Source of the DNA: Oscillospiraceae bacterium
Lineage (GTDB): Bacteria > Bacillota > Clostridia > Oscillospirales > Oscillospiraceae
Assembly (NCBI GenBank): GCA_031255955.1
Contig: JAIRRO010000139.1
Coordinates: 1 to 24,375, forward strand
Direction: 5' to 3'
Length of the DNA stretch: 24,375 nt
Positions 1-5,886 of the stretch are shown here, piece after piece. The notes under the pieces were generated by a model. The model saw nothing but the letters and a program-made list of their open reading frames with translations, was not told the origin of the DNA and searched no databases. Each line of letters begins with the position of its first letter. Position 1 is the stretch's first letter. The position numbers were made by a program, and so were the translations under genes.

Positions 1-39
1 AAGCGCCGCGCGAGGTGGTATTATTGCCGTCACGGATAA

Positions 40-115
40 TCCTCCTTAGCTCAGTCGGTAGAGCATGCGGCTGTTAACCGCAGGGTCGTTGGTTCGAGCC
101 CAACAGGGGGAGCCA
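40..115 (+). tRNA. tRNA-Asn (anticodon GUU), CCA encoded
   Basis: A complete cloverleaf can be folded by eye. The 7-bp acceptor stem pairs 40-46 with 105-111 and includes one T-G pair. The D arm is GCTC/GAGC. The anticodon stem TGCGG/CCGCA closes loop CTGTTAA, with anticodon GTT at 73-75. The T arm is GTTGG/CCAAC with loop TTCGAGC. The discriminator base is G112 and the CCA end (113-115) is genomically encoded. It decodes AAC/AAU. It stands alone in this window; any promoter or upstream tRNA would lie before position 1, and nothing is recognisable in 1-39. Confidence 0.97.
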
Positions 116-126
116 TTAGGAATCAT

Positions 127-162
127 AAGAAAAAGGGCGGCTGTATAGCCGCCCATTTTCTT
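127..162. terminator. Intrinsic, probably bidirectional, terminator after tRNA-Asn
   Basis: GGGCGGCT (135-142) pairs perfectly with AGCCGCCC (147-154) around a GTAT tetraloop. The stem is flanked by an A-rich arm (127-133) and its complementary T-rich arm (156-162), so a U tract follows the hairpin on either strand. It lies 12 nt after the tRNA CCA end and insulates the tRNA from the ABC operon. Confidence 0.82.
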
Positions 163-201
163 CGGCTATATACCCCGCTGTAATAAAATTCCGAAACAGG
201 G

Positions 202-230
202 TTGCTTTTCCCGTCCCGTTGTGTTATTGT
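202..230 (+). promoter_or_regulatory. Candidate sigma-A promoter of the ABC importer operon
   Basis: TTGCTT (202-207) and TATTGT (225-230) are separated by 17 nt, each matching 4 of 6 consensus positions. The element lies between the terminator and the ATPase start at 276, giving a leader of about 40 nt. No operator is evident. It is plausible rather than strong. Confidence 0.5.
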
Positions 231-275
231 ATACGCATAGCAAATGTATCCGATGAAAAACGGGGAATTTATACG

Positions 276-1001
276 ATGATTAGAATGGAAAACGTAAATA
301 AATTATTCGGGAAAACCCAAGTGCTAAAGGACGTCAGCCTGACGGTTACCGAGGGGGAAAAGGTTGTGATACTGGGTCCCTCCGGCGCCGGAAAGAGTAC
401 GGCGATACGCTGCATCAACGGGCTGGAGCTGCCCACCTCCGGCGAGGTTTTTCTCGATGGCGAGCAGCTTACCGCAAGAAACCGCACCCAGCTTGTGCGG
501 CGTCATTGCGCTATGGTGTTTCAGCAGTTCAACCTTTATCCCCATATGACGGCGCTGAAAAACGTGACGCTCGCCCTTACCAAGCTGCAGCATATGTCCA
601 AGGCGGCAGCTGCCGAGGTGGCTTACAGCTGTCTTGAAACCGTGGGGCTGGCGGACAAAGCCAAAAGTCTGCCGTCACAGCTCTCCGGCGGACAGCAGCA
701 ACGCGTTGCGATTGCGCGCGCGCTTGCCACACAGCGCAAAATTCTGCTTTTTGACGAGCCGACCTCCGCGCTTGACCCCGAAACCGTGGGTGAGGTGCTG
801 GGTGTAATGCTCCGTTTATCGCACGAGCACGGCATCACGATGGTGATTGTCACGCACGAAATGGGCTTTGCCAAGCAAGCGGCGGACAGAATTGTTTTTA
901 TGGACGGCGGCGAAATTACGGCGGTTGCCGCTCCTGACGACTTCTTCAACAATCCCCCAAGCGAGCGCGTACAGCAGTTCCTTTCCAAGGTGCTGTACTA
1001 A
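276..1001 (+). CDS. Polar amino-acid ABC transporter, ATP-binding protein (GlnQ/Peb1C type)
   Basis: This 241-residue cytoplasmic ATPase energises uptake by the two downstream permeases. All nucleotide-binding motifs are intact: Walker A GPSGAGKST (34-42), Q-loop around FQQ (82-84), signature LSGGQQQR (136-143), Walker B ILLFDE (156-161) followed by PTSALDP, and the H-loop His194 in VTHEM. Length and motif spacing fit the HisP/GlnQ/PAAT subfamily. The frame is open upstream to 219, but ATG 276 is chosen because GGGGA (262-266) sits about 9 nt before it; ATG 285 is a less well placed alternative. It is first of four genes in one direction. Substrate cannot be read from the ATPase; the binding protein points to acidic or polar amino acids. 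Confidence 0.95.
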   Translation: MIRMENVNKLFGKTQVLKDVSLTVTEGEKVVILGPSGAGKSTAIRCINGLELPTSGEVFLDGEQLTARNRTQLVRRHCAMVFQQFNLYPHMTALKNVTLALTKLQHMSKAAAAEVAYSCLETVGLADKAKSLPSQLSGGQQQRVAIARALATQRKILLFDEPTSALDPETVGEVLGVMLRLSHEHGITMVIVTHEMGFAKQAADRIVFMDGGEITAVAAPDDFFNNPPSERVQQFLSKVLY

Positions 1002-1141
1002 AACTCAAACGCCATTACGGGCGGCGCAAAAATACAACCAAACGGAGGTGAACACAGGCAGTCCTGCTTTTAGCGCCGCGCTCAATACGTCAAATCGGCG
1101 GTGCGCCGTCGATTGATGTAAATTAAAAAACAGGAAAAGGA

Positions 1142-2008
1142 ATGGTTAAAATGAAACTCAAGAAACTAATCGCGCTGATGCTCTCTCTGCTTATGCTTGC
1201 CACGCTGCTCTCCGCCTGCGGAGGGGATTCCGGCGGCAGCACAACGCCCACCCCCACCGCGCCCTCCGGAGACACCGAGGACCCCGGCACGAACGAACCC
1301 TCTAACGCCGCCGTTGACGCAATCCGCTCTGCCGGTGTGCTGAGAGTCGGCTGCAAAGAGGACGTGCCCAACTTCGGACTGTTCGACATCGCCTCTAACG
1401 ACTATGAAGGCCTTGAAATCGACCTTGCCAGACTGATTGCCGGTGAAATCTTCGGCGACGATTCCAAGGTCAGCTTCCAAGCCGTTACGGCGGCAACGCG
1501 CGGACCTCTGCTTGACAACGGCGACATTGACCTCGTCATCGCGACATTCACCATCACAGAGGAGCGCAAGCTCACTTACAACTTCTCTGACCCGTATTAT
1601 CAAGACGCCGTGGGTATGCTTGTCCGCAAGGACGCCGGTATCACCAGCATCGCGGACTGCGACGGAAAGACCATCGGCGTCGCCCAATCGGCGACGTCGC
1701 GCGATGCGATTCAAGCGGCGGCGGACGCTGCCGGTGTTTCCGTCTCGTTCAATGAGTATGGCACATATCCGGAAATTCAGATGGCGCTGCTGGCGGGCAA
1801 TGTGGACGTGTTCTGCGTCGACCGCTCGATTCTGCGCGGCTATCTGACGGACGAGCTTATCCTGACGGACGACAAATTTTCTCCGCAGGAATACGGCGTA
1901 ACATCCAAGTTCGAGAACAAAGAGCTTGCCGAATACGTGAACACTCTGATTCAGAAGTGGAACGCTGACGGCACCATCCAAGGGCTTATCGACAAGCACG
2001 GTATATGA
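1142..2008 (+). CDS. Peb1-like amino-acid-binding lipoprotein of the ABC importer
   Basis: This is a 288-residue family-3 extracellular solute-binding protein. The N-terminus is a lipoprotein signal: KLKK, a hydrophobic core (about 9-23) and lipobox LSAC with Cys26. A Gly/Thr/Pro/Glu-rich linker follows to about residue 57, then the two-lobed domain. Runs such as TRGPLLDNGDIDLVIATFTI and PYYQDAVGMLVRKD closely recall the Campylobacter Peb1a aspartate/glutamate-binding protein (from memory), so acidic amino acids are the best guess. ATG 1151 (MKLKKL) is an equally good start; each has an AGGA (1132-1135 or 1138-1141). The 140-nt gap before it has an unused GGAGGT-like motif and a small GC hairpin (1096-1108), perhaps differential expression within the operon. 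It overlaps the next gene by 4 nt. Confidence 0.93.
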   Translation: MVKMKLKKLIALMLSLLMLATLLSACGGDSGGSTTPTPTAPSGDTEDPGTNEPSNAAVDAIRSAGVLRVGCKEDVPNFGLFDIASNDYEGLEIDLARLIAGEIFGDDSKVSFQAVTAATRGPLLDNGDIDLVIATFTITEERKLTYNFSDPYYQDAVGMLVRKDAGITSIADCDGKTIGVAQSATSRDAIQAAADAAGVSVSFNEYGTYPEIQMALLAGNVDVFCVDRSILRGYLTDELILTDDKFSPQEYGVTSKFENKELAEYVNTLIQKWNADGTIQGLIDKHGI

Positions 2009-2742
2009 GCAGATCTCCCTTTGCGCTTTGGCGCTGGAAGCTTCTGTGGGAGGACAAAGCCGCTATTTTCAGCGGCTTTGTCACCACCCTGTTTGTCTCT
2101 TTTCTGGCGCTTTTGCTTGCGCTGCTTATCGGCATTGTGTTCGGTATGCTCGGCACAAGCGAGAAAAAACCGCTGCGCGCCATAAACCGCGTATACGTTG
2201 AGTTCTTTCAAAACATACCCCTATTGGTTCAGGTGTTTTTTATTTATAATGCCTTTCCTCTGCTGGGCTTCCGCTGGTCAGTGTTTATGATCGGCGTCGC
2301 CGGTGTGGGGATTTATCACGGCGCGTATGTCGCCGAGGTAATTCGCGCGGGGATACGCTCTATCCCAAGGGGGCAAAGCGATGCGGCGCGTTCGCAGGGC
2401 TTTAATTACCTCCAGACGATGGCGTATGTAATCCTGCCGCAAACCATAAAGATTATTCTGCCACCGCTCACCAATCAGGCGGTTAATCTTATTAAAAACA
2501 CGTCCGTGCTGGCTACGCTGTCCGGACTGGATTTAATGTATCAGGCGAACAGCTGGGCGCTTCAGGGCACTCTGAGCTATGGTCCGGCGTATGTCGCCGC
2601 GGGTACCTTGTATTTTCTGATTTGCTTCCCGCTGGCAACATGGGCGCGGCGTTATGAGCGCCGCATAAAAGAACGCGAGCATATCCAGCTTTCAGAATCG
2701 GCTGTTGATGAGCTTATGCTTATGGCGGAGGAAATGCTGTGA
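2005..2742 (+). CDS. Polar amino-acid ABC transporter permease 1 (HisM/GlnP type)
   Basis: This 245-residue integral membrane protein has a cytoplasmic N-terminus followed by a first membrane segment at about 24-49 and several later hydrophobic segments. The cytoplasmic EAA coupling loop that docks on the ATPase begins near residue 111 (EVIRAGIRSIPRGQSDAARSQGF). The family is His/Glu/Gln/Arg/opine amino-acid permease (PAAT). The start ATG overlaps the stop of the binding-protein gene (ATGA, 2005-2008), implying translational coupling. The long polar C-terminal tail (about residues 215-245) is somewhat longer than usual. It should form a heterodimer with the next gene's product. Confidence 0.94.
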   Translation: MSRSPFALWRWKLLWEDKAAIFSGFVTTLFVSFLALLLALLIGIVFGMLGTSEKKPLRAINRVYVEFFQNIPLLVQVFFIYNAFPLLGFRWSVFMIGVAGVGIYHGAYVAEVIRAGIRSIPRGQSDAARSQGFNYLQTMAYVILPQTIKIILPPLTNQAVNLIKNTSVLATLSGLDLMYQANSWALQGTLSYGPAYVAAGTLYFLICFPLATWARRYERRIKEREHIQLSESAVDELMLMAEEML

Positions 2743-3419
2743 CTGTTGTATTAAATGCTCTGCGTGATATTTTTACGCCTACAAATTCGCGCTATCTTTT
2801 CATCGGGCTGGTGTATACGCTTACGGTGTCTGTGGTCACGGTGGGCGTCAGCACGGTTTTCGGCACGATTTTGGCGCTGCTGCGCAACTATGAAAAGCGT
2901 ATTTTTGGTAAGATAGCCTCCGTATATATCGAGGTGTTCAGAAATACACCGCTCCTGCTGTGGATTATGATTTGTCTTTTCGTTATGCGATTCGGCACAA
3001 CATTTTTCCGCGGTACGCTGGGTCTGACGCTTTATACCTCCTCCGTCGTCGCGGAAATCGTGCGCGGCGGACTTAATTCCATCGATAAGGGGCAATTTGA
3101 GGCTGCGTCCTCACAAGGCTTCGGTAAGATAATGACGTTTGTATATATCGTACTGCCGCAATGCTTTATACGCATAATTCCGTCCCTTATGAGCCAGATT
3201 GTGACGACGATAAAGGATACATCGTTCTTATCCGGCTACGCCATCGCGGAGATGTTCTATCGCTCTAAGGTGCTGCTAAGCAAGCTGCCGAGTCAGGGCG
3301 CCACCATCACGGGCGCGCACACGCTTGTGACATACGGCTCCGTCGCGCTGATCTATTTCTGCGTTAACTTTCTGCTCTCCTGCGCCGTCAGATATATGAT
3401 GAAGCGCCACCACGCATAG
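2739..3419 (+). CDS. Polar amino-acid ABC transporter permease 2 (HisQ/GlnP type)
   Basis: This 226-residue membrane protein is homologous in plan to permease 1. A hydrophobic segment lies at about 17-43, and the EAA loop near 105-140 reads AEIVRGGLNSIDKGQFEAASSQGF, followed by several membrane segments. It starts with GTG inside the stop region of permease 1 (GTGA, 2739-2742), the same coupled overlap as the previous junction. It ends the importer operon; the next gene is convergent. Two distinct permeases fit a heterodimeric PAAT importer such as the glutamate/aspartate systems. Confidence 0.94.
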   Translation: MTVVLNALRDIFTPTNSRYLFIGLVYTLTVSVVTVGVSTVFGTILALLRNYEKRIFGKIASVYIEVFRNTPLLLWIMICLFVMRFGTTFFRGTLGLTLYTSSVVAEIVRGGLNSIDKGQFEAASSQGFGKIMTFVYIVLPQCFIRIIPSLMSQIVTTIKDTSFLSGYAIAEMFYRSKVLLSKLPSQGATITGAHTLVTYGSVALIYFCVNFLLSCAVRYMMKRHHA

Positions 3420-3420
3420 C

Positions 3421-3462
3421 GGGGGCGTGATTGCCCTCCCCAGCATCACATACGCGATGCTG
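3421..3462. other. Hairpins at the convergent junction
   Basis: Two small inverted repeats lie where the permease gene and the convergent PLP-enzyme gene meet: GGGGGC/GCCCTC (3421-3426, 3433-3438, one G-T pair), and a perfect CAGCATC/GATGCTG (3441-3447, 3456-3462) that runs into the end of the PLP gene. Neither has a U tract, so they are not classical terminators, but they are the only structure available to end the two convergent transcripts. Confidence 0.35.
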
Positions 3463-4699
3463 CTGCCATTATGCCGAGCTTTCCTGCTTCAAACGTCAAA
3501 CCGCCCTGCAAATACACGGTATACGGCTCGCGCATCGGCGCGTCGGCGGATAGTTCGATGGAGGCGCCGCCGATGAACGCCCCCGCCGCCATTATGACGT
3601 CGCAGTCATAGCCCGGCATCGCCCACGGCTCCGGCGTCACGAAGGAGTCCACGGGGGATGAGGCTTGTATTCCGGCGCAGAATTTTCGCACCAGCTCCTG
3701 CGAGCCAAGGCGCACCGATTGAATTATATCGCGGCGCCGCTCTCCCGGGCGCGGCGAGACATCAAAGCCCATTTTTTCGAGCAAGCCCGCGCAAAACTCA
3801 GCCGTTTTCAGCGCTTGCGCCACGACGTGCGGTGCGAGGAAAAATCCCTGAAACAGCTGACGGCTCACCCCAAGCGTCGCACCGCACTCCCCACCTATGC
3901 CGGGGGATGTCAGTCTGTGCGCCGCGGCGGTCACATAATTCTCACGTCCAACAACATAGCCCCCGGTGGGCGCAAGTCCCCCGCCGGGATTTTTTATCAG
4001 CGACCCGGCAATTAAATCCGCGCCGCACCCGGCGGGCTCGCGCGTTTCCGTGAACTCACCATAGCAGTTATCAATTATGACAGCCGCGCGCGGCGCAGTC
4101 GAACGCACGGCGGCGGCAATTTCAGAGATTTCGTCCACGCCGAGCGCGCGACGCGGCGAATACCCGCGTGAGCGTTGAATCAACACCGCCGCGACGGTTT
4201 TATCCTCCGCCGCGCGCGCGACGGATTTCAAGTACGCGTCCCAATCGTCCATAAGCGGCGTCTCGCGATATTTTACGCCCCAATCACGCAGCGAGCCGCT
4301 GTACTCCCCCGATATGCCGATCGCCGAGCGAATTGTATCATACGGCGCACCCGTCACAGACAAGAGCGTGTCGCCGGGGCGCAGCGCGCCGAACAGCGCC
4401 GCCGTAATTGCGTGCGTGCCGTTTACAAACCCCGTGCGCACAAGCGCCGCCTCTCCGCCGAACACATCGGCATAAATTTTATCCAGCGTTTCGCGTCCAC
4501 GGTCGCCATAGCCATAGCCCTCGGAACCGGCGAAGCAAGCCTCTGACACGCGGTGACGCGCGAACGCCTCCAGCATGCGGCGCGTGTTTATCTCCGCCAC
4601 CGCGTCAATTTCACGAAATCGCGCCGCGGACGATTCTATAACCTCCTCCGCGAGTGCGCGCACCTGCGGCGATATGCGAAGGAATTCATTTTCGGACAT
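3446..4699 (-). CDS. Met_gamma_lyase-family PLP enzyme (YnbB / 'aluminium resistance' family)
   Basis: This 417-residue cytoplasmic fold-type-I PLP protein belongs to the family (Pfam Met_gamma_lyase) annotated as methionine gamma-lyase family or aluminium resistance protein. Visible signatures are the N-terminal GSEGYGYGDRGR turn (58-69), FVNGTHAI (91-98), the PLP-contacting IIDNCYGEF with Asp210, and the Schiff-base lysine Lys236 in AGSLIKNPGGGLAPTGG. Length is typical. The start is ATG with AAGGAG about 8 nt upstream. It is a lone gene on its strand. A C-S lyase or trans-sulfuration role is plausible from the family, but the true substrate is not known to me and cannot be read from sequence. 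In bacilli the relative sits beside glnR; here it occupies the place upstream of rpmH where dnaA is common. Confidence 0.9.
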   Translation of the reverse strand: MSENEFLRISPQVRALAEEVIESSAARFREIDAVAEINTRRMLEAFARHRVSEACFAGSEGYGYGDRGRETLDKIYADVFGGEAALVRTGFVNGTHAITAALFGALRPGDTLLSVTGAPYDTIRSAIGISGEYSGSLRDWGVKYRETPLMDDWDAYLKSVARAAEDKTVAAVLIQRSRGYSPRRALGVDEISEIAAAVRSTAPRAAVIIDNCYGEFTETREPAGCGADLIAGSLIKNPGGGLAPTGGYVVGRENYVTAAAHRLTSPGIGGECGATLGVSRQLFQGFFLAPHVVAQALKTAEFCAGLLEKMGFDVSPRPGERRRDIIQSVRLGSQELVRKFCAGIQASSPVDSFVTPEPWAMPGYDCDVIMAAGAFIGGASIELSADAPMREPYTVYLQGGLTFEAGKLGIMAAASRM

Positions 4700-4744
4700 T
4701 TTTTGCGCTCCTTTTGTGCTTTTTGCGGTATCCCGTCATGGCTC

Positions 4745-4774
4745 AGTATAGCACGCTATGACGCCTCTCCGCAA
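4745..4774 (-). promoter_or_regulatory. Candidate promoter of the PLP-enzyme gene
   Basis: Read on the minus strand, TTGCGG (4769-4774) and TATACT (4745-4750) are 18 nt apart. The -10 is good and the -35 is weak (TTG only). It gives a leader of about 40 nt ahead of the ATG at 4699 and is divergent from the rpmH promoter. Confidence 0.45.
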
Positions 4775-4856
4775 GCTCTGCGCGACGCTTAAAAGCCTCA
4801 TACACGCTCAAATCACGGCGAAAAGCGCGCTCTATTGCTCATTTGGGGCAAATATT

Positions 4857-4869
4857 CCGAAAATTTCGG
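4857..4869. promoter_or_regulatory. Perfect dyad abutting the rpmH -35 box
   Basis: CCGAAA and TTTCGG flank a single A (CCGAAAATTTCGG). The dyad ends at 4869, and the -35 hexamer of the rpmH promoter begins at 4870. The position suits a regulator site or an UP-like element. A chance palindrome in AT-rich promoter DNA is also possible. Confidence 0.4.
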
Positions 4870-4898
4870 TTGACATATGGCTTTTTATGTTGTAGAAT
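4870..4898 (+). promoter_or_regulatory. Strong sigma-A promoter for the rpmH-rnpA-yidD-yidC-jag-acpP block
   Basis: A perfect TTGACA (4870-4875), a 17-nt spacer and TAGAAT (4893-4898, 5 of 6) make this the best promoter in the window. Transcription should start near 4905, leaving about 110 nt of leader before rpmH. A strong promoter is expected for a ribosomal protein gene. Confidence 0.88.
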
Positions 4899-4904
4899 TA
4901 GTGT

Positions 4905-5015
4905 TCGCGTGATGGGAGTGCCCCGTCCGCACAGACTAATCTTTACAATCGGCTTGCCGTGCAACGGCTTTCACCGGCATCGGCACAGCTAAACAAGCAA
5001 GGAGGATGAACACAA
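4905..5015 (+). other. rpmH 5' leader with a small hairpin
   Basis: This is the untranslated stretch between the inferred transcription start and the rpmH ATG. It contains a perfect 5-bp hairpin GCCGT-GCA-ACGGC (4956-4968) and ends in the ribosome site AAGGAGG (4999-5005). I recognise no riboswitch or T-box class. The remainder of the gene-free stretch from 4700 holds the divergent promoters and nothing else I can identify; no DnaA-box clusters are visible. Confidence 0.4.
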
Positions 5016-5150
5016 ATGCTGAGAACATATCAGCCAAAGAAGCGTCAGCGTTCCAAGGAACACGGCTTCCGCAAGCGGATGTCCACGCGCAACGGGAGAA
5101 AGGTGCTGGCACGCCGCCGCGCCAAGGGACGCGCAAAGCTCTCCGCTTGA
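5016..5150 (+). CDS. rpmH: 50S ribosomal protein L34
   Basis: The 44-residue, highly basic product starts MLRTYQPKKRQRSKEHGF and continues FRKRMSTRNGRKVLARRRAKGR, an essentially full-length match to the L34 pattern. It binds 23S rRNA in the large subunit. ATG 5016 has AAGGAGG 10 nt upstream; an out-of-frame ATG inside the SD region (5006) is not used. It is first in a block with rnpA 10-13 nt downstream, the classical rpmH-rnpA pair. It is expressed from the strong promoter at 4870-4898. Confidence 0.98.
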   Translation: MLRTYQPKKRQRSKEHGFRKRMSTRNGRKVLARRRAKGRAKLSA

Positions 5151-5163
5151 GCGCCCGTCTGTG

Positions 5164-5544
5164 ATGAAGCTGACCGAGTCATTAAAGCGGAACCACGAGT
5201 TTCGGCGCTTGTACGACAGGGGGCAAAGCGCGGCGTCACGGTGTATGATTGTATACTGTCGGCGCAACGGGCGGGACAAGCTAAGCCCACCCCCCGCGAA
5301 AAGCGCTCCGCCTCTGCGACCGAACCGCCTTGGAATTACGGTCAGCTCCAAACTCGGCGGCGCTGTTTTGCGCAACAGGATGCGCCGCCGTATTCGCGAG
5401 ACGTACAGGCTCGGCGAAGCCGGCTTAAAACGCGGCTATGACATCGTGATAGTCGCGCGCGCATCGGCGGCAACCATTCCGTTTGACGAGCTGGGCGCCG
5501 ATCTGCGCCGACTATATAAAAAGCTCGGCATTGCACTGTCATGA
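5164..5544 (+). CDS. rnpA: Ribonuclease P protein component
   Basis: The 126-residue basic protein binds the RNase P RNA and helps cleave 5' leaders from pre-tRNAs. The N-terminus MKLTESLKRNHEFRRLYDRG is typical. The RNA-binding signature RNRMRRRIRE lies at 70-79. Relative to Bacillus RnpA there is an extra Pro-rich stretch (about residues 38-53, with PPPAKSAPP) between the second strand and the GITVSSKLG segment. ATG 5164 is chosen for its fit to family N-termini; GTG 5161 is in frame just before it. No good SD is visible, so coupling to rpmH is likely. The stop overlaps nothing, but the yidD ribosome site follows at once. Confidence 0.96.
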   Translation: MKLTESLKRNHEFRRLYDRGQSAASRCMIVYCRRNGRDKLSPPPAKSAPPLRPNRLGITVSSKLGGAVLRNRMRRRIRETYRLGEAGLKRGYDIVIVARASAATIPFDELGADLRRLYKKLGIALS

Positions 5545-5560
5545 CGGGAGGCGTGTATCC

Positions 5561-5794
5561 GTGAAAAAACTGTTTTTGGCGTTCATCGCCTTTTACAGGC
5601 GCAAAATTTCTCCCGCAACGCCGCCGGCTTGTCGCTTTGTCCCGACCTGCTCGCAATACGCTTACGAGGCAATTGAGCAATACGGCGCGCTTCGCGGCGG
5701 GTACCTCGCGCTGCGCAGACTCCTGCGATGCCATCCGTTTCACCGCGGCGGCTACGACCCCGTGCCGCAGCCTAAGGCTCCGCGCGCAGAGTAA
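5561..5794 (+). CDS. yidD: Membrane protein insertion efficiency factor YidD
   Basis: This 77-residue protein has the compact YidD signature CRFVPTCSQYAYEAIEQYG (from about residue 25), then GGYLALRRLLRCHPFHRGGYDPVP, the family's conserved Cys-rich core. The N-terminus KKLFLAFIAFYRRKISP is the usual amphipathic, membrane-associating helix. YidD assists YidC-dependent membrane insertion. The start is GTG 5561 with GGGAGG 9 nt upstream. It sits 16 nt after rnpA and just before yidC, as in most bacteria. Confidence 0.96.
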   Translation: MKKLFLAFIAFYRRKISPATPPACRFVPTCSQYAYEAIEQYGALRGGYLALRRLLRCHPFHRGGYDPVPQPKAPRAE

Positions 5795-5854
5795 ATGCGT
5801 TTAATGGTGTTTTGTTTGCGTATTTTCCGTTGCCCCGTTTCCATTAACATTTAT

Positions 5855-5871
5855 GCCGCCGTTACGGCGGC
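5855..5871 (+). other. GC-rich hairpin beside the yidC ribosome site
   Basis: GCCGCCG (5855-5861) and CGGCGGC (5865-5871) form a perfect 7-bp stem with a TTA loop. It ends directly before GGATCGGAA (5872-5880), the only SD-like sequence ahead of the yidC ATG at 5887. No U tract follows, so it is not a terminator. It could influence yidC translation or act as an mRNA processing or stability element. Confidence 0.5.
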
Positions 5872-5886
5872 GGATCGGAATTTATA

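Noticed and set aside
40..162. tRNA-Asn as an attachment site of an integrated element
   Set aside because: No integrase, no duplicated tRNA 3' end and no phage-like genes in the window; the following genes form an ordinary importer operon.
1002..1141. Small open frame behind a GGAGGT motif between the ATPase and the binding protein
   Set aside because: It would start at GTG within or next to the motif with no usable spacing and encode about 23 residues without a recognisable feature.
1166..1999. A 277-codon frame antisense to the amino-acid-binding lipoprotein
   Set aside because: It is Arg/Gly-rich with no domain pattern, fully covered by a clear lipoprotein gene with signal peptide and operon context, so it is a shadow frame.
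4700..5015. Possible replication origin upstream of rpmH
   Set aside because: No cluster of TTATCCACA-like DnaA boxes and no dnaA gene; the stretch is explained by two promoters and a leader.
4905..5015. Riboswitch or T-box in the rpmH leader
   Set aside because: Only a 5-bp hairpin is visible; no T-box core, specifier stem or known aptamer core could be recognised and no terminator/antiterminator pair is present.
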